Below are positions 1-14,300 of a stretch of DNA of 64,000 bases, piece after piece. The notes beneath the pieces were generated by a model. The model saw only the letters and a list, made by a program, of their open reading frames with translations, was not told the origin of the DNA and made no database searches. Location of the stretch: assembly GCA_013396995.1 (NCBI GenBank), contig VWZP01010273.1:2136377-2200376 (forward strand), in the 5' to 3' direction. Source of the stretch: Dicaeum eximium (lineage: Eukaryota; Chordata; Aves; Passeriformes; Dicaeidae). The translations under genes and the position numbers were made by a program. The number at the start of each line of letters is the position of its first letter. Positions within the stretch are counted from its first letter, which is position 1.

Positions 1-135
<135 letters not shown>

Positions 136-3100
136 AAAAATTCCAGCCTTTCTTATAGAAGTTTATTCCTGGTTGACTTAAACTTAATATTTCAGTATTT
201 CTATGAACCTTTGAATCAGGCAAGATCCACTGCTTTTATATAGATAAATTATCACCACTAATTACTTACACAAAATGGAAAAATAAGGGAATTAGGAAGA
301 AATGTTCAGACCAAACAAAAGGCTTGTGAGAGTCTGTTGGAAACTTCTCAGAAAAGCAGTTTGGAATTTTTTTTTTTAAATTTTAGAGATCTTTTAATTT
401 ATTCTGAAGCAAGGAAAATATCAGCATTCAAGAAATGAAAAAAGGCCACCTGTTTGTCTGCAGCTGTCCTGCAAAACAGAGCAGTGCTACTGGCAGCTAA
501 TAATATCTCCAGCTTGCAGAAGTGGCATGTATTTGGCATTTTATTTAGTGCTGTGCAGACATACAGCTTGGCTTGCTTTTATTTTCCCCAAGTTTATCTG
601 AATATCTTGTCCGGGCCATGCAGTAGCACATCTGACAAATGATGGCTCCGCAGTGATAGCTGTAGAACTGATTTGCAGTGCGAATAGAGTGAGACTGTTT
701 TGTATGTATTGTGGCGGATGAAAGGAATGGAAGTGGGCCAAATTCAAGCTGTTTGCCATTGCATCTGATCAGCAGATCCTATGGAGAGAATTTGCCTGCT
801 GTGAATATTTGATTCTCGCTAGCTTGAACTATCTTGTGTGTTGGCAGTGCTACTGTGTGAATTCGTGGTGGCTTTCCAGGGTGTCTGTCCTACTCAGCTG
901 CCAATTTCTGGGGTTTTTTTTACAGGGTTCAGGATTTTGTGTTCCACTTCGTGCGTGAGGAAAATTACTTAATGCTATACACTGAACATTTTTTCATATT
1001 TATAACACACAGGTTAAAACTAAAAAACTAATAGGAGTGGTGTGTAATATTCCCCCGCCCCCCAACACACACACACTTTCATAAAGGCGTAACCCCTGTA
1101 CCACCTACTCCCTCTGCATTATCTTCAGATGATTGTCCTGGCACGGTGATTTTATAGTGGTGAGTCTATCAGATTACCCACCAGAAAGAATGAAAAGGTG
1201 ATGGTGTTGAAATGCAGCTGTGAGAGCAGGAGTATTTTTCCCTTCCTTCCCATGCATCCTTCTAACTAAGTTCTCAGGGAGTCAGTGCTCTGCACCCTTA
1301 TCTGCCCATGACCCTTCTTACTGGTTCGTGACTGGTTTTGCCTGGGATTTTGCAGGTTTGTGTGTTGGTTAATTTTTTGTTTCTGAAATTCAGTATAGTG
1401 AAATATAGTGAAACATTTACATTAATAATTTTTTGCTTTTCTATACTTACAAGTAAATGACATTGCTTGTAGTGCTGATGTAACAGTAACTGTCAGGACT
1501 CTGCTGAGGCAAGCAGGAAAGGGTTGGGATTTAACCTATCCTGTGTATCCTGTGTTTGTGCCCTGAGCCTGTCACCACACTGAAGCGTTTGTCTTCTCTA
1601 TACAGCCTATTTAGACATTCTGTCATTTTATAGATTAAGCATAGATAAAGTTGTATAGCTATCTGTGATCTCTACAGATTTATAATTTATAGATCTATAT
1701 AAATATAGATTTTTATGGACATAAAATTTTATATAATAAAATAATAGATAAAATTTGCAAAATAAGTTTAGCCTGTAACCTATCAGCTTGCTCTTCCTCT
1801 GTGTGTATGAAGGACAAAAGCCAAAAGAAGATTTTTGATTGTACAGTGGTGTGGGATAAAACCAAGAGGAGCCAGCAAGAGACAGTTGCAGGTCCTCTGG
1901 GGCTGTAGGAAATGATGTGCTGACCAAGTGACCAATTCTCTGTCTACTCCAACACTGCAGCTGCAGAAGTAATGGCTGAGAGAAAAGCAGTATCATCTCC
2001 ATTTAATATATTGAGGAAATTGTGCGATAGTGTCTCGTAGGGGCTCCCAGAGGGACCAAATTGTGGTCATGTGTCTTCTGAGACGCTGTAAAAGATACCA
2101 CTCTCTTAGCTGAGGCACAGCAGCTGGCCACCCTGAGATCCTTGCCACTGCAGTGTGACCCACTTGCATGACCTATTTAACTCTGCCAAGTTGTAAGGAG
2201 CTGGCACATTCAATGTGTCTTTTCAGTCATCTATTTAAAGTAAGGATGGTTTTTATATCTTCCTACTTCTAAACCTGTTTTTTCTGCTTTCTTTAGTTTC
2301 TTCAGCAACAACAAAGAGTGGCGTTTAAGGTGGCTACAAAAAAATGCATAGTTGCAGCTTACAGACACTGAATAATAAATCCTCTTGAAAGATAAAAACA
2401 AAATTTTCTGAGAGCTGAAGAAATCAGGACCTGGTCAATGCAAGGTGTAGTAATCCTGAGAGAAAGCTTTGCTGGGAGCTGGGTCTTATAGTTAAGACTC
2501 CTTTCTCCCTTTAGTGGCTTAGGAGTGCTTTTCTCCAGTAATTCAATGGAACTAACAAATGTGAATTTCATCTGTACTAGAGCAAACCAGGAAAAGTTTC
2601 GTTTTGCAGTAGTATAAGATACATTTTTGGCTTGGGGTTAGGCAGTCTAGGCAGGTGTCCTTGAGTAAATATATCACTTGAAAGCATTTTCTTTGTTGCA
2701 TTTTTCTTCAATCCTTTTAAACAATGTGCCATTTTTACAACCACTGGGAAGTAAAAAATATGAGATTTTTAGCAAAAGCAGAAGCTTCTTTCAGGGCTCA
2801 CTGATTGCATCTTGTTGACACGTGTGGTTATTTGTGCCCATTCAAGATACCAGCTTTCTGAGGAATTGTTTGAGTGATAGTGTTAGTGACTGTTGGCAAA
2901 CATTACTGATGTAATGACCATCAAACTAAAAGCATGTAGCCAAACAGGAGTAGGTGACGCTGTTTTTTGAGAAGTAGGCATTTGTTCATCAGCAGAAGAA
3001 CCGAGTTTCCAAACTATATGGCTGCCAAATAACTGGTATTTTTGTTACTACTTATCATAACTCAGATGTGAACTTCTGGCATAAAGATGGGTGCAATTAG

Positions 3101-3981
3101 TTATCTTCAGCATTCCTCCTCCTTTGATTTTTTCTAAGTCTGTTAGGTTACTATGACCTGTATGTCCCGTATATTTTTTGTTAAATTTGGAAATATTGTT
3201 AGGAACTTCTTTTTGAATGCTTTTGCATTTTTATTTGATATATTAGATTTACACATTGCTCCACTAACCATTTGAGAGTGACCAGGACTGTCCTCCATCA
3301 AAGACTAAACATAAGGGTTATTCATGATGCAGTTGGAAAAATTATAATGCAAACAGTGAGCCAGATGGAAAATTTTACAGGCATCTTTTCATGTCATGAA
3401 TGATGCTGTCTCTCTGGGTTATGGACTCTCTGCTCTCTCAACTGCTGTTCCTTCCCCCACTGGCTTCCCTCCAGAGCTGTTAAGTTTCAGCCAGGGAAGA
3501 AAGGGAGATTTGAACTCCTCTGAATTTCCAAGTCTGTGTTTTCTGTGGTGTGGCTGGCGAGCTTTGTGTGCGAGAGTGTTGGCATGCCGAGAGCCACGGC
3601 CATTAGCATGCTGCTTGCAGAACAGACAGGGCTGCTCTCCCCGAGCCCCAGGACAGGCCTGGGAGCAGATGTGGGGAGAGCCTTGCTCACCAATCCTGCT
3701 CTGTCATGCAGAGTGGGTAAGAGCTGAACACCGCCAGGCTCCTCTGCTTCCCAGTTTTTATGAAAACAGTTCTCCACCACATGCTGTGGTTCTGCTCCTC
3801 TGTAACTCTTCACGTGGCAGCTCAGCTTTAGGCTTGAGATGAAACTCCTCAAAGAATATCAAGCTGTACATTATATCTTGTCCACACATCTACCATTGCA
3901 GTTGCTGGTCTAGAAACATATATATCTAAAAACTTATTCTCTACTGGCCTGCAAGATTTATCCATGTAAAACATTCACTGG

Positions 3982-4379
3982 TGTCGTTGTTGCCGACGGA
4001 CACAGACAGAGACTCCATCTCAGAAGGTTAGAATCAGAAGGCTTTATTAAGAATAGTTCTGTACATATCAGAAGGCTTAAGGCTTATTGCTTATTACTTA
4101 CTTCAGAAGGCTCATAGCTTAGCTTAGTTTAGCTTAATTTAGCTATATATGTGGAACACTTAAGCTCTTTATTACCATTGCTTAAGTGAGAGAAACCCAT
4201 ATCTCCCAAGTTGTGGGAACAGAACAGAAAAACACTACCTGTGTTCCTGAGAAGGAACACAGCCCACAGATTGTTTATAGAATCTCTGCTGGGAAACTGA
4301 GAAGTTTTCCTTGGGAAGAAAAACCTTAGCAGGCCTGCAGCTACGAAGTTCAGAAACCCAGAACTGTCAGTACCACACA
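3982..4379 (-). mobile_element. Solo LTR of an avian endogenous retrovirus, antisense to LIMCH1
   Basis: The element is 398 bp, starts TG and ends CA, and is flanked by a 4-bp direct repeat CTGG (3978-3981 and 4380-4383). Read on the minus strand it has a TATA-like TCTATAAA and AATAAA signals in its 3' part, followed by a U5-like tail ending at the TG/CA boundary. There are no gag, pol or env reading frames and no second LTR, so this is a recombined solo copy. A 4-bp target duplication suggests a class I (gamma-like) element, but this is inference. The family name is unknown to me. Confidence 0.75.
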
Positions 4380-5219
4380 CTGGTTCTGTAACAGGGGAGT
4401 GGTGTACGTGCATATGCATAAGTATAAAACCTGTATACGCACACATGCACAGTCAATCTCCTTGGTGCAAACCAAAGTGTCATCACTTGGACTTGGCTTG
4501 AAAGAGACTTATATCAGTTTTTACTCAGCCTTTCTTAGTCATTGACTTTTAATTTTTACACTTTGAAAAGAGTGAATCCTCCATAAGAAGTGTTACAAAA
4601 TTGTTGTCTCTTAGAGACAGTGGCCATGTGAAGTGTAGCTTCAAGGTTTTTATTTCAGGAGAAGGACCTGTCTCTTTTCTCAGTGGCTTCTGACTGGTAA
4701 CATTTGGAGAGGCAAGAGAACAGTTGTCTTAACTGGCTTGCTCATATCTGACATGCAAAGTGTTTTCTGAACAAATTGCTTGCTTAAATGGTGGTGGGCT
4801 TTTTCATATCTACTCTTCCTGCTTGCTTCAAAAATCCTGCCTTTTCTACTCTGTAACATGCTGAGGTTGTGTGGCAGCCTCCAGCATTAGGTGGAGAAAT
4901 TATTGGGCCTTTTTCAATTAAAAAAGTTGCCAGTATCTCTGTTTGAAAAGAACCAAGTCAACAAGCTTGTTGTAGTTGTATGTCTTAGGAAAAAAAAAGA
5001 AAAATAAAAAAGTTTCATACGTATCTGGTTTTCAAACAAAATCTACACTGACTTCTTAAACTTTGTGACTGGAAATTATTTTGGTTCTTCATTTAGCTAA
5101 TGATATAACTGTTCATGAGCAGTTACTGAATCAGGGAGAAATTGGTTTGGTAAAGGTTTTTTTTTCAGTTAAGGAGAGTTTAAAGTGTTGAGGTTTTATG
5201 CTTTTTTGTCTCTTTTCAG

Positions 5220-5326
5220 GATAATATCATATTGTTCTTAAGAGGCTGCAAAGAACTGGGACTTAAAGAATCTCAGCTTTTTGATCCTGGTGATCTGCAG
5301 GACACATCAAACAGAGTAGCCATCAA
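5220..5326 (+). CDS. LIMCH1: LIMCH1 exon: CH domain, middle (LFLRGCKELGL...)
   Basis: The exon reads D-N-I-I-L-F-L-R-G-C-K-E-L-G-L and continues through SQLFDPGDLQDTSNRVAI. This is the core helix and loop of the type-2-like CH domain of LIMCH1/LMO7, which contributes to actin association. It is 107 nt, starts in phase 0 after tcttttcag and ends in phase 2 at AA|gtaagt. Compared with the human protein as I recall it, only Pro-to-Ser-class changes are seen (DPGD for DPSD, AIK for TVK). It is the first exon in the window. Confidence 0.95.
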
Positions 5327-8300
5327 GTAAGTACAACAGCCAAGTTTCTCCCAAGTTTGTGACTAGCATGTTACAGCCTCAGATGCGTGTGATGCAATAG
5401 TAAATATTTAAGAATGAGCAAAAAGGCTATAGAACTGCAATTGGTATAAGGCAAATAGGAAGCAGAGGTTTGGGAAACTTTCAGTGTTGGGACAGATAGA
5501 TTGTTCTATTCAACAGGCTTTGTCCCAGAGACATCAACCACAGCTCTGTAAAATTGGACAACACTTGAAAAATACTCTGAGGCCCATGGTGTGACTCTTG
5601 GGAATGTCCTGTGCAGGGCTAGGACTTGGACTTGATCCTTGTGGGTTCCTTCCAACTCAGTTTATTCTGTGATTTTGTGAAAGTACTGTCTTAGGCAATG
5701 AGATTCTGAGGGACTTAGGGGTTTTCCTAAACTAAATTGATGACATTCTTTTTTTGTGTGTCCAACTAATAAAATATGGTAGTCTGGGGGAAAAGAAGTC
5801 ACAGTTCTGTTATGCCAGATTAAACTGCTCTGATGCTGCAATATAGGACATTTAGAGGCCTCTCAGATTCTATGAGATACAGACATAAGCATGGTCTCTT
5901 CACTTTCCTGCAAGAGCTATAGCTTGAGACACAGTAATTGGACTGAGGAAGTCTGTGTGAACTGGAAATGCAACAATTTAGATAGTTTTTCACCAAAGCC
6001 ACACACCCACTACCACAAAAATTGCACAGGCCCCCCCACCTTTTAAAAGCAAAAGCACCCCACACTTTCATAAAATTAACAAAATTTATACTTGGTGTTA
6101 TTTAGAAGTTTTCCTGAAGCTTTGGGTCTATCATTTAATATTACAGTTGTTGCTCTACAGACAAGCAAATGCTACTGAGTTGATTGAATGGTCTAATTTC
6201 ATTTGGCCAAAAAGATCACTAATGGAATCCTGATCAGACATATCCATTTTAGAGAAGTGTATGGAAACAATTTACTAAATTTCAGTAGCATTTTTTTTAA
6301 AATTCCTTTCTGCCAATTGAAGCTGGGAAAGTTTTCATTGTGTTCAGGCATTGTCTGGGAAAATTCAAAGGCTCTGAAAATCGAATTGGCCAGTGTCCTT
6401 GTTTTAAGGAATACCATTTTTTTGCTCCTTCCCAAGTTTCTGACTCTCACATGAGAGAGAACCACACATGAGGTTCCTCTTGCCCTCTACATGGCAGTGA
6501 GTGGGGGCTATGTCATGTATTTCTTCTAAATCTGATAAAACTTCAATGAAATAGGTTCTTCATGATGTCCTGTAAAATCATTACGATGATTGACTGGAGA
6601 GAGTTGCAAAACAAACCGTAATCTTCACATAAAACCCTAATCTCCATATGAAACCAGAGAGGAAGAGTCTTTCTGTTAAAAACCTTCATCTTTTGGGGTT
6701 GAGGACGGGTGGAGTACCTTGGTGGAGGCAGGTTGAAAGGCTTTGACTAGGGTGGAGCTCGAAGCAGAGCTGTTCAGTGTGTCACCAAGTTAAACCTGGC
6801 ATCATAAACCCCGCAGAGCTGGCCTGGCCCTCCACTGCATGAGGGCTTCAGAGAAAGCAGCTGTGGAAATGAGCCAAATGTTTTCCTAGCACTGTCCAAG
6901 TTCACACTGAGTAACTGAGTTGAGGTGTACAAGCCAAGTGCATGACTGTTTTAGAGAAATATGTTGAAGGCTGTGTTCTGCTAGCTAGTTCCCAAAGCAT
7001 GAAGGTGTTTTTTTCCTTCTTTGAAGACTTCTGGGTGATTTTTTTAAGCATGGTGAAAATATTATTTGTTCTGTGGTAAAGGATGAGTGTGACATTATTG
7101 CACGTGCTTAAGATAATGAAACTTTAACCATTTTTTCCCATATAGATGTTAATTGAGGCATGTATTAGATCTATTTTTTGGATCACTTTACTTATAAAAG
7201 TTATGAGCTAATGCTGTAAGGAATTTTTTTGTGACTTGTTAAACAAGTCTCTTTTCCACTGTTATTTCACTAAGGAAAAAAACCAGGACTGTTCGATTTT
7301 TCTTATTGTGTGGGTATTAGTGGACAAAACTTTGGCTTAAAAAGATGTTATCAAAAATACTTTGTGTACTGTTGCCTATATTTAGGCTTTGTTGTTCTAA
7401 CAGATTTGAGTATATTTATTTTTGGTTTTGCCAGAAAAATTTTAATGCTGGAGTGGTCTTACTGTTATAGTAGAAGACAATTCCACTTTAAATTATCAGG
7501 ACACAATCTTTACTAAATCTCAAGTACTCTTATTTAGTTTTTAGCACCTAAACGTGATACGTCTTTCCTTCTTTTTTTTAGTGCTTTCTTTGCTGAATTT
7601 TGAAATGTTGTTTGTGTTTGCACGAACTTTGTACTTTGTTGTTTTTAGCATAAAACTGCCACTATTCCATGAACATAAAAGAAAAAAATTAATTTAGAAG
7701 CGTGATGCCAATGCTCAGTCTGAGTGCTCAAGTATACGTTTAAAAAATAAATGTTTTCCATGGCACGTTCTGTTTTAAATGGCAGGGTCTTTGTTGCTTT
7801 GTTCATTCACTTTGTTCTTTGTAATGTTTGTTACCACAGAAGCACCCACAATATTTCCTTAATGTTTGGTGATGCCTCTTATGCTTGTTCAGTTGCTTCC
7901 AGAATCTGTATGGGTTGCAGAACAGAACCTGACTGTTGGATAATTGCAGAATATATTTTAGCAGTGGAGACTTTTGTCCTCCTTTTTTAAGAAATCAGCA
8001 ACTCCGTTTAAAGGAAATATTTTGGCATTGTCCTACTTTACTGTGGGACCATTATAAACACATTTTCTTTTTGTACTTCCAGAATTCTAATTTAATGATT
8101 GAAATAATGGTGACAAAATACTCCCATGTTATGAATAAATGAATGTGTGAACTACATCTTAGCTTTCATGTGTTTCCAGACAGCAGAAGCATTCGGCAGG
8201 CTTTTGTTAGGGAAAATGTGACCTGCTGCATACAGCCTCTTGGAAAGTGTGTCTACTTTCTGATTTTTTTTTCCTTTTTCTTTTCTTTCCTTTTTTTTTT

Positions 8301-11300
8301 TATTTTTTATCTTTTTATGTGTTTGTGTGTGCAACCAGGAACACTGACTATAGTAGGAAGCTGAAAAATGTAAGTACATCACTTGGAGTTTTTCTTTTTG
8401 TCTGGTTAATCTTGTTATTAGCCTGATCAAGAATTATGTTAGTGAAGACTGAGTACACATGAGTATTACTGAAAAGTCCTTCTGAATACAAACCTAACCA
8501 GGTCCTGCTGGAAATTTAGGTAGAGCTGCTATGGCAAAGCAGCCTTACAACAGAAATAAAATGGAGAACATTTGTCTCTTCTTAGATACTCTTAGATGAG
8601 TGATAAACAAAGTGATTTCTGTGCTGTCCAGTGTGGTGTTTTCTGGCAACGGTCTGATTCCACCATAAAGCCACACTTTTGTAGCCCTTCACAAATATAT
8701 AGGCATAGAGTACAGTTGAACAAAGCATTTAAAATGAAGCAAAATTACCATTAATTGGGATGCAAAGTCTTACTATGAGGTTTTGTAGCTTTCTCATTGT
8801 TCTTCCAAATAAATTAGTGTTTCCCCAGAAAGGCTATTTCCATTTAACTTCAATTTTCTGTTAACTTAATCTAAGGTCAATGGTATTGGATCCTGTACTT
8901 GTTAACTAGAAAAGAAAATGTCTAAACTCTGCTGGTCTCAGTTTAAAACCTAGCAAGCTGTCTGTCCTTTGTTAGCTGTAAACTGGTATAATTTTTGTTT
9001 GGCTCACATCCCTATATCCTGATAGGAAATGCTAAGATCTTTTCTAATAATTTTGAAAACAAGTAATCATAACTGCCATAACTGGAGTTAAAAAAAGCCC
9101 CAAACAACAGGAAAACCACCCCTCCCTCAAATTGTTTCATCCTGTCTTTCTCATCATAGAGAATAGAGTAGCATCTTCTGCACCCAGCACACAGATTTTT
9201 AGGGGAAGAGTTCAGCTTTGGTAGTTTAACAGTCTTTGTGGGCACTGGCTAAACATCTTTGTACAGATGTATTGCTTTAAAGGTGAAGTTTCAGAAGTTT
9301 CCTCCATAATGTGCTTGTAGGCAATATATGCTTTCCAGGTGCGTGATCCTGCAGCCTCAGCTGGCAGCCAGCCGGAATTGCTTGCAAATGTGAAATTTTC
9401 TGCTTTTTTTTTTCCAAATAAAGAAAGGAATAAGAGAGAAAGTGATTAAATTCTAGCAGAAATAAATAAAAAATATCAAAAATACCATAACCTTCATCAA
9501 TGAACTGAATGGCAAAATAAAATGAATTGGACAGTTTCCTGGTTGCTAGAAATACAGCTATTTGGAAATATTTTCATTTCAGTACATATACTGTAAGACT
9601 TCTTTGCATTAAATTTGTCAAGTGGTGTTGGTTGAAGGAAAACAGTTCAGATAAAGGTTGTTTCAAGACAAAAATAATCAGTACTAGCAACACCACCTCC
9701 TTTCATTCAGCACAATAGTATTGATTTGGAAGTAATTTTTTTTAAAAAGGGAAAATGTTTTGAACTTTATTAAAAATGATAGTTATTTCATGGAGTGTAC
9801 ACTACTTGTAAACTAAAGAAAAATATAAACTATACACTTAAATGAAAAATGGACACGCTAGAGCAAACTGATAAGTCTAGCATGTTGCTGAGGAGGAATG
9901 TGGATGTTTGCTTTAGGGAAGAGGAGTCCAAGAGATGTCTGTTCCCAGTGAAATCCCCCTTTGGGATTTCTGCTCGTCTTGTTTCCTTTAGTTCACTACG
10001 TAGCATGAAGTATATGGCCTTGTCCCATCAAAACATAAAATACTATATTTCAGTTTGTGAATCTTTTTTTGATACAGTTAATGGCAACTATTATTTATTA
10101 TTGGTTGCATCTCTTTTCCACATCAAAATATTTCCTGTTTGCTCTGCAGTTAAATACTTCGCAATGTCATGGAATACGAGCATTAAATGAGAAAAAGCCC
10201 TAAGTTCTAGGGTGATGGTTTGTCATTTTTAACCAGTGCAAAACACTGAATTGAATTGCCTTTGATGAGCAGCTTCCAGTCCAAATAGCTGTTGCACAGG
10301 TATTATTAAAGACATTTCTCTAAGTGGAGACATATGTGGGTGCAGAAAAGGCCTTTCCTGGCATGGTAGAAACATCAGCATTTTTGGATGTATTGGATTT
10401 GACCATCCTAAACATCATAATTTCTCATTTTCTAAAACAAGTGCAACACCAGATGTCAGGTCAGATATCTTCGCTACTTGCAAGAGCAATTATTAGTCTT
10501 TTTCCCTCACCAGTTTTGAAGGGATTTTTGAGTCATGGAGAGGTATCCAAGTCAGAACTTTAACTTTTACACTGTAGTCTGATAGAAACAACAACATGTT
10601 CATGGCTTTTGATTAATCTTGGGCTAAGCAATTCTTAAACGAGCAGAAGCCTGGGAATAAATGTTCCTGTGTCATCTGGTTACTTACATTAAGGTGATTA
10701 AAAATGGGACTCCCTTTTCTGTCCTTGAAATAGACACATATTCGAGATGCTTTTAGGCAGGCAGACATTCTAGGTACTTTAAGTTTATTACCTTGGTCTG
10801 AATGGTTTTCATTAATGACTGCTAATATTGGTAGTCTTCAGGGATTTTTTTGTATTGAGTTTACAAACAAATATATGTATGTGTGTCTTCTTGAAGTTTC
10901 AAATCTCTTTGTCTAGTTTTTCGACTCAGATCCATATTTTCTGTTTATTTTTCCAGGCAGACACTTAATAATAACATTTTTATTATTTTTTTAAAAATAC
11001 CAGGGAGACAATAAGTTACATATTTTTTAGGACTGTTTAAATTTTCATAGTTGCCTGATGTATTTATGTTTAACCTTTGACAGACACTTCCCTTTCAAAA
11101 TTTTGTGCTGCTGTGCAGTTTAAAATGAATAAGGGATGTTGCAGGGAAGTAAATTTAGCTACAGGACTGTGTAGATGGCTTAAATTAATTCTTATTAACC
11201 TCTGCAGGTATTAGTCACCATTTATTGGCTAGGGAAAGCAGCAAACAGCTGCACGTCATATAGTGGATCAACCCTGAACCTGAAGGAGTTTGAAGGCTTC

Positions 11301-14300
11301 CTGGCACAAATGAGAAAGGTATCTTTTTGTTATGTTTTTGGAATGGAAATTTACTTCAAATTATTATTCTGATAAGTAAATTGTTTCTTGCTAAATATGA
11401 GAGAAGGGGGGCTGGAGTGCAAATTCATTAGTAAACCTCTACCTACATCAAAAACGTTTCTGATTCTACCAAACTGAAAACCACTTTGGCAGCCAGCTTT
11501 GTGGTGGTATCAGTGATGGAGCAAGTGATGTCAAATAGGGCTTTAGAATTGTCATGTGGCTCTTTCATCTTAATTTCCATGTGTTTTGCTTTGAATTATT
11601 TGCATTTATGACACCAAGTTTCAGCTAGAAGAGCTGAGACTCAAAGGTAACTTGGTAGGACTCACAAGAGCATAAGTCTTTTTCTTCTTTAAAACATTCA
11701 GTCTCATGGGCAGCTTTTTGGTTTTGTGTTGCAACATAAAGCATCAAACCAAAGGATCTAAATAAAGCTGAAGTGGGGGAGAAGGAGATTATGTTTCACC
11801 AAGGGCATAGTTAAGATAAATCTGGTTTTGCCAAGCCCTAGATTCTGGCTGAAATCATATTTGGTGGTTTATGATGAGCTGATCTCTGTTGGAAGAGAAA
11901 AGTTGTGATCGCTTTAGGGTGGTTTGGGAATTTTTGGTTGAGCAGTCTAGCATGCCCTGAACCTTGACATCTTAACCTCATGGTTAATGCTAATGGTTAG
12001 CATCGATAACCAAACCTGCCTTTTTTTGGGATGGAAGGGGCAAGGAGCAGGCGTGGAAGAAGATTGGCAGCACCATGTGCTGGCACCATGTGTGTTGGAC
12101 ATACTTGCTCCAGGAGGGCTGTGCAGATACGTTCTGCAGTCCACAAAGAGCCTCGTGCCTGCTATTGCCACCTCATGTAACAGCCATGTCATCACAGACA
12201 GGAGGGTTTGGGGACCATGGGAGACTCTCCTTCAGCTCTGTGCTCTTCATTCTGGGATCTCACAGGGAGCTAGTTCCACTGGAGAGGAAGAAATGCTTGT
12301 CTGACTGATAGCAGCTCCTACACCCTGGCGTGACCAGAGAACCTTAACTAGATGGGTAAAATTCCTGTTTGTGTGCCCAGTTCTTTTGAACAAGCAGGTG
12401 AAAATGGAGAGGAAGAGAGAACATCCTGCTTCTCTGGAGAAGTTTATTTTAGTCTTCATTTGAATGACCTGTGCTTATCTCTTGGGACTTTGGCACTCAT
12501 GAGTGATATGACTGAGCCTGAGCAATAAAAAGATGAAGTTAGTAGTTGAGTTGTCTACAAATAGAAGATGTGGGGAAGGAGCAGTTCGCACTCCAAAGGG
12601 TCAGAAAGGTGAAACAAACCCAAAAAAGGGAGCTAGCACAGAAAACTTGCCAAAGGGCAGGTAGTCACAATGTCAGTGCTGCATGGTGTGATGATTTATT
12701 TTTTAATGTTTAATCTCACACCACAAGGCTCCTCTTTTTCCAGGTGATATCTACCCATGAAACTAATCATCAGAGCATTTTGAAGGTCCTATCTTGAACC
12801 CTTTTGTGGGATGAAATAGGCTAGGGGCAAAAGCAAGCATTCTCCAGGGAGCTGGGGGTCATGAAGTGCCTGGCTGGGCATTGCAGAGTGCTGCAAATTA
12901 AGGACAAAAGCAAGAAGTTGGTACTTGATTTTCGCAAATGTTGGAGCTGGGAGAAGAGTAGAAGTCTCATAAAAGCTGAAAGCTATATATGCCTTTAATG
13001 CATAAACAAAGCATTTTGCAGTCCTGAAAAGTCTTATTTAGGGTGATGCTGCTGTGAGGGCTGCTGGCAACTTCTTTTATCATGTCCCTACTTTTGTACC
13101 CCTGCAGTATTTCCCACTGGCAATTGTGGGTTTGTATGTTACTGCATTTGAAGAGGATTTGGTTATAAAATACAACATTTAATCATGCTGTGCAACACTC
13201 TGATGTTCTTTATAGTTGAGCTCGAGTGATGAAAAGACACTTTATCACATTCTCTACTGGCATTTTTTCCACAGAATTTAATAACTAAATCGACCATAAA
13301 TTCAGTGTGGTTTAGTTTTTCTGTTGTAAATCCTCTCTACCCTCCTTTTTTAATAAGCAAATCAAAAGACAGTTCTGATGTAAGTTGTCTCGGACTCATC
13401 TTTTTCAACTTCTCATGCTGAAGGGGATATTAATTTCGAATTTTATTCATGCTACTCTGTTTTTAATTTCATTAACTATTTGAGAACTCATTCATCTTTA
13501 CTTTTAAACTAGAAATTCCCAATGACAAAATGTCAATGGGTTTTTGATTATATTCAGTGGGTGGAACTCCCTGGACGAATGCATCTTGTTTTTGGCAATC
13601 ACTCTTTAACTGCCACTCGGTGACATACTGTGTTTTTAATTAGATAATATGAAAGACTAATGCACTGTTGTGTGTCCTGTCGTGGTGTTATCAGTCCCAC
13701 AGATAAGCACATTCCCACTGATAGCATTTGGGAGATGACGTTTGTCCAAGGCAGGACAAGTACCCGTCTGTGTGACAGCATTGTGTTGCAAGTGTGTCTT
13801 TGCCAAGGGGAAAGCTGTAAAGAACATGTTTACAGAAGTCTAGGATCCTGTCCTGGTGCCTGCCTCCTCATTCCTAGTGAGCGGCATGCAAAATTAACAT
13901 AAACAAGCCATTGAAAGTAGGTTCTGCAGAACTCATTAGTTCACAATTGGACTGTTTTCAAACTCTGGGAGATAGTGAATGTGGGATGGGGCTTTTTGCC
14001 CAGTTGAAGTCCCTGTAGCTGCTGAGCAATTCTGTGTCATTCAAATACAGTAATTTAGGAAAATGGAAGCGTGCCTAAAGATTGAGAATAGCTGATTGGT
14101 ATGAAGGGATGAGCGGATTTAAGGAATTTGGATTTTTTAAAAGATTTTTGGATCATGTCACAAACGGGATTTTGATAGGATTTGTAGATTTTTTCTTGGC
14201 TGTGTGTAATTCATGCAGATTTCAGGGAGATAGATTTTTGTTGTCTATTGTTTCTATCAGTATTTTAGTTCACTAAGCAGAAATGGGAAAGGAAATTACA

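Noticed and set aside
3396..3852. Overlapping open frames of 148 aa (+) and 121 aa (-)
   Set aside because: GC-richer patch with no recognisable protein, no phase-compatible splice sites and frames open on both strands by chance.
5220..11318. Possibility that the gene is LMO7 rather than LIMCH1
   Set aside because: The CH half alone could be either, but the following exons (YIDCWDSERSDS, FGPRTAVSDDAE, TPKPYSQPKN) match LIMCH1 specifically as I remember the two proteins.
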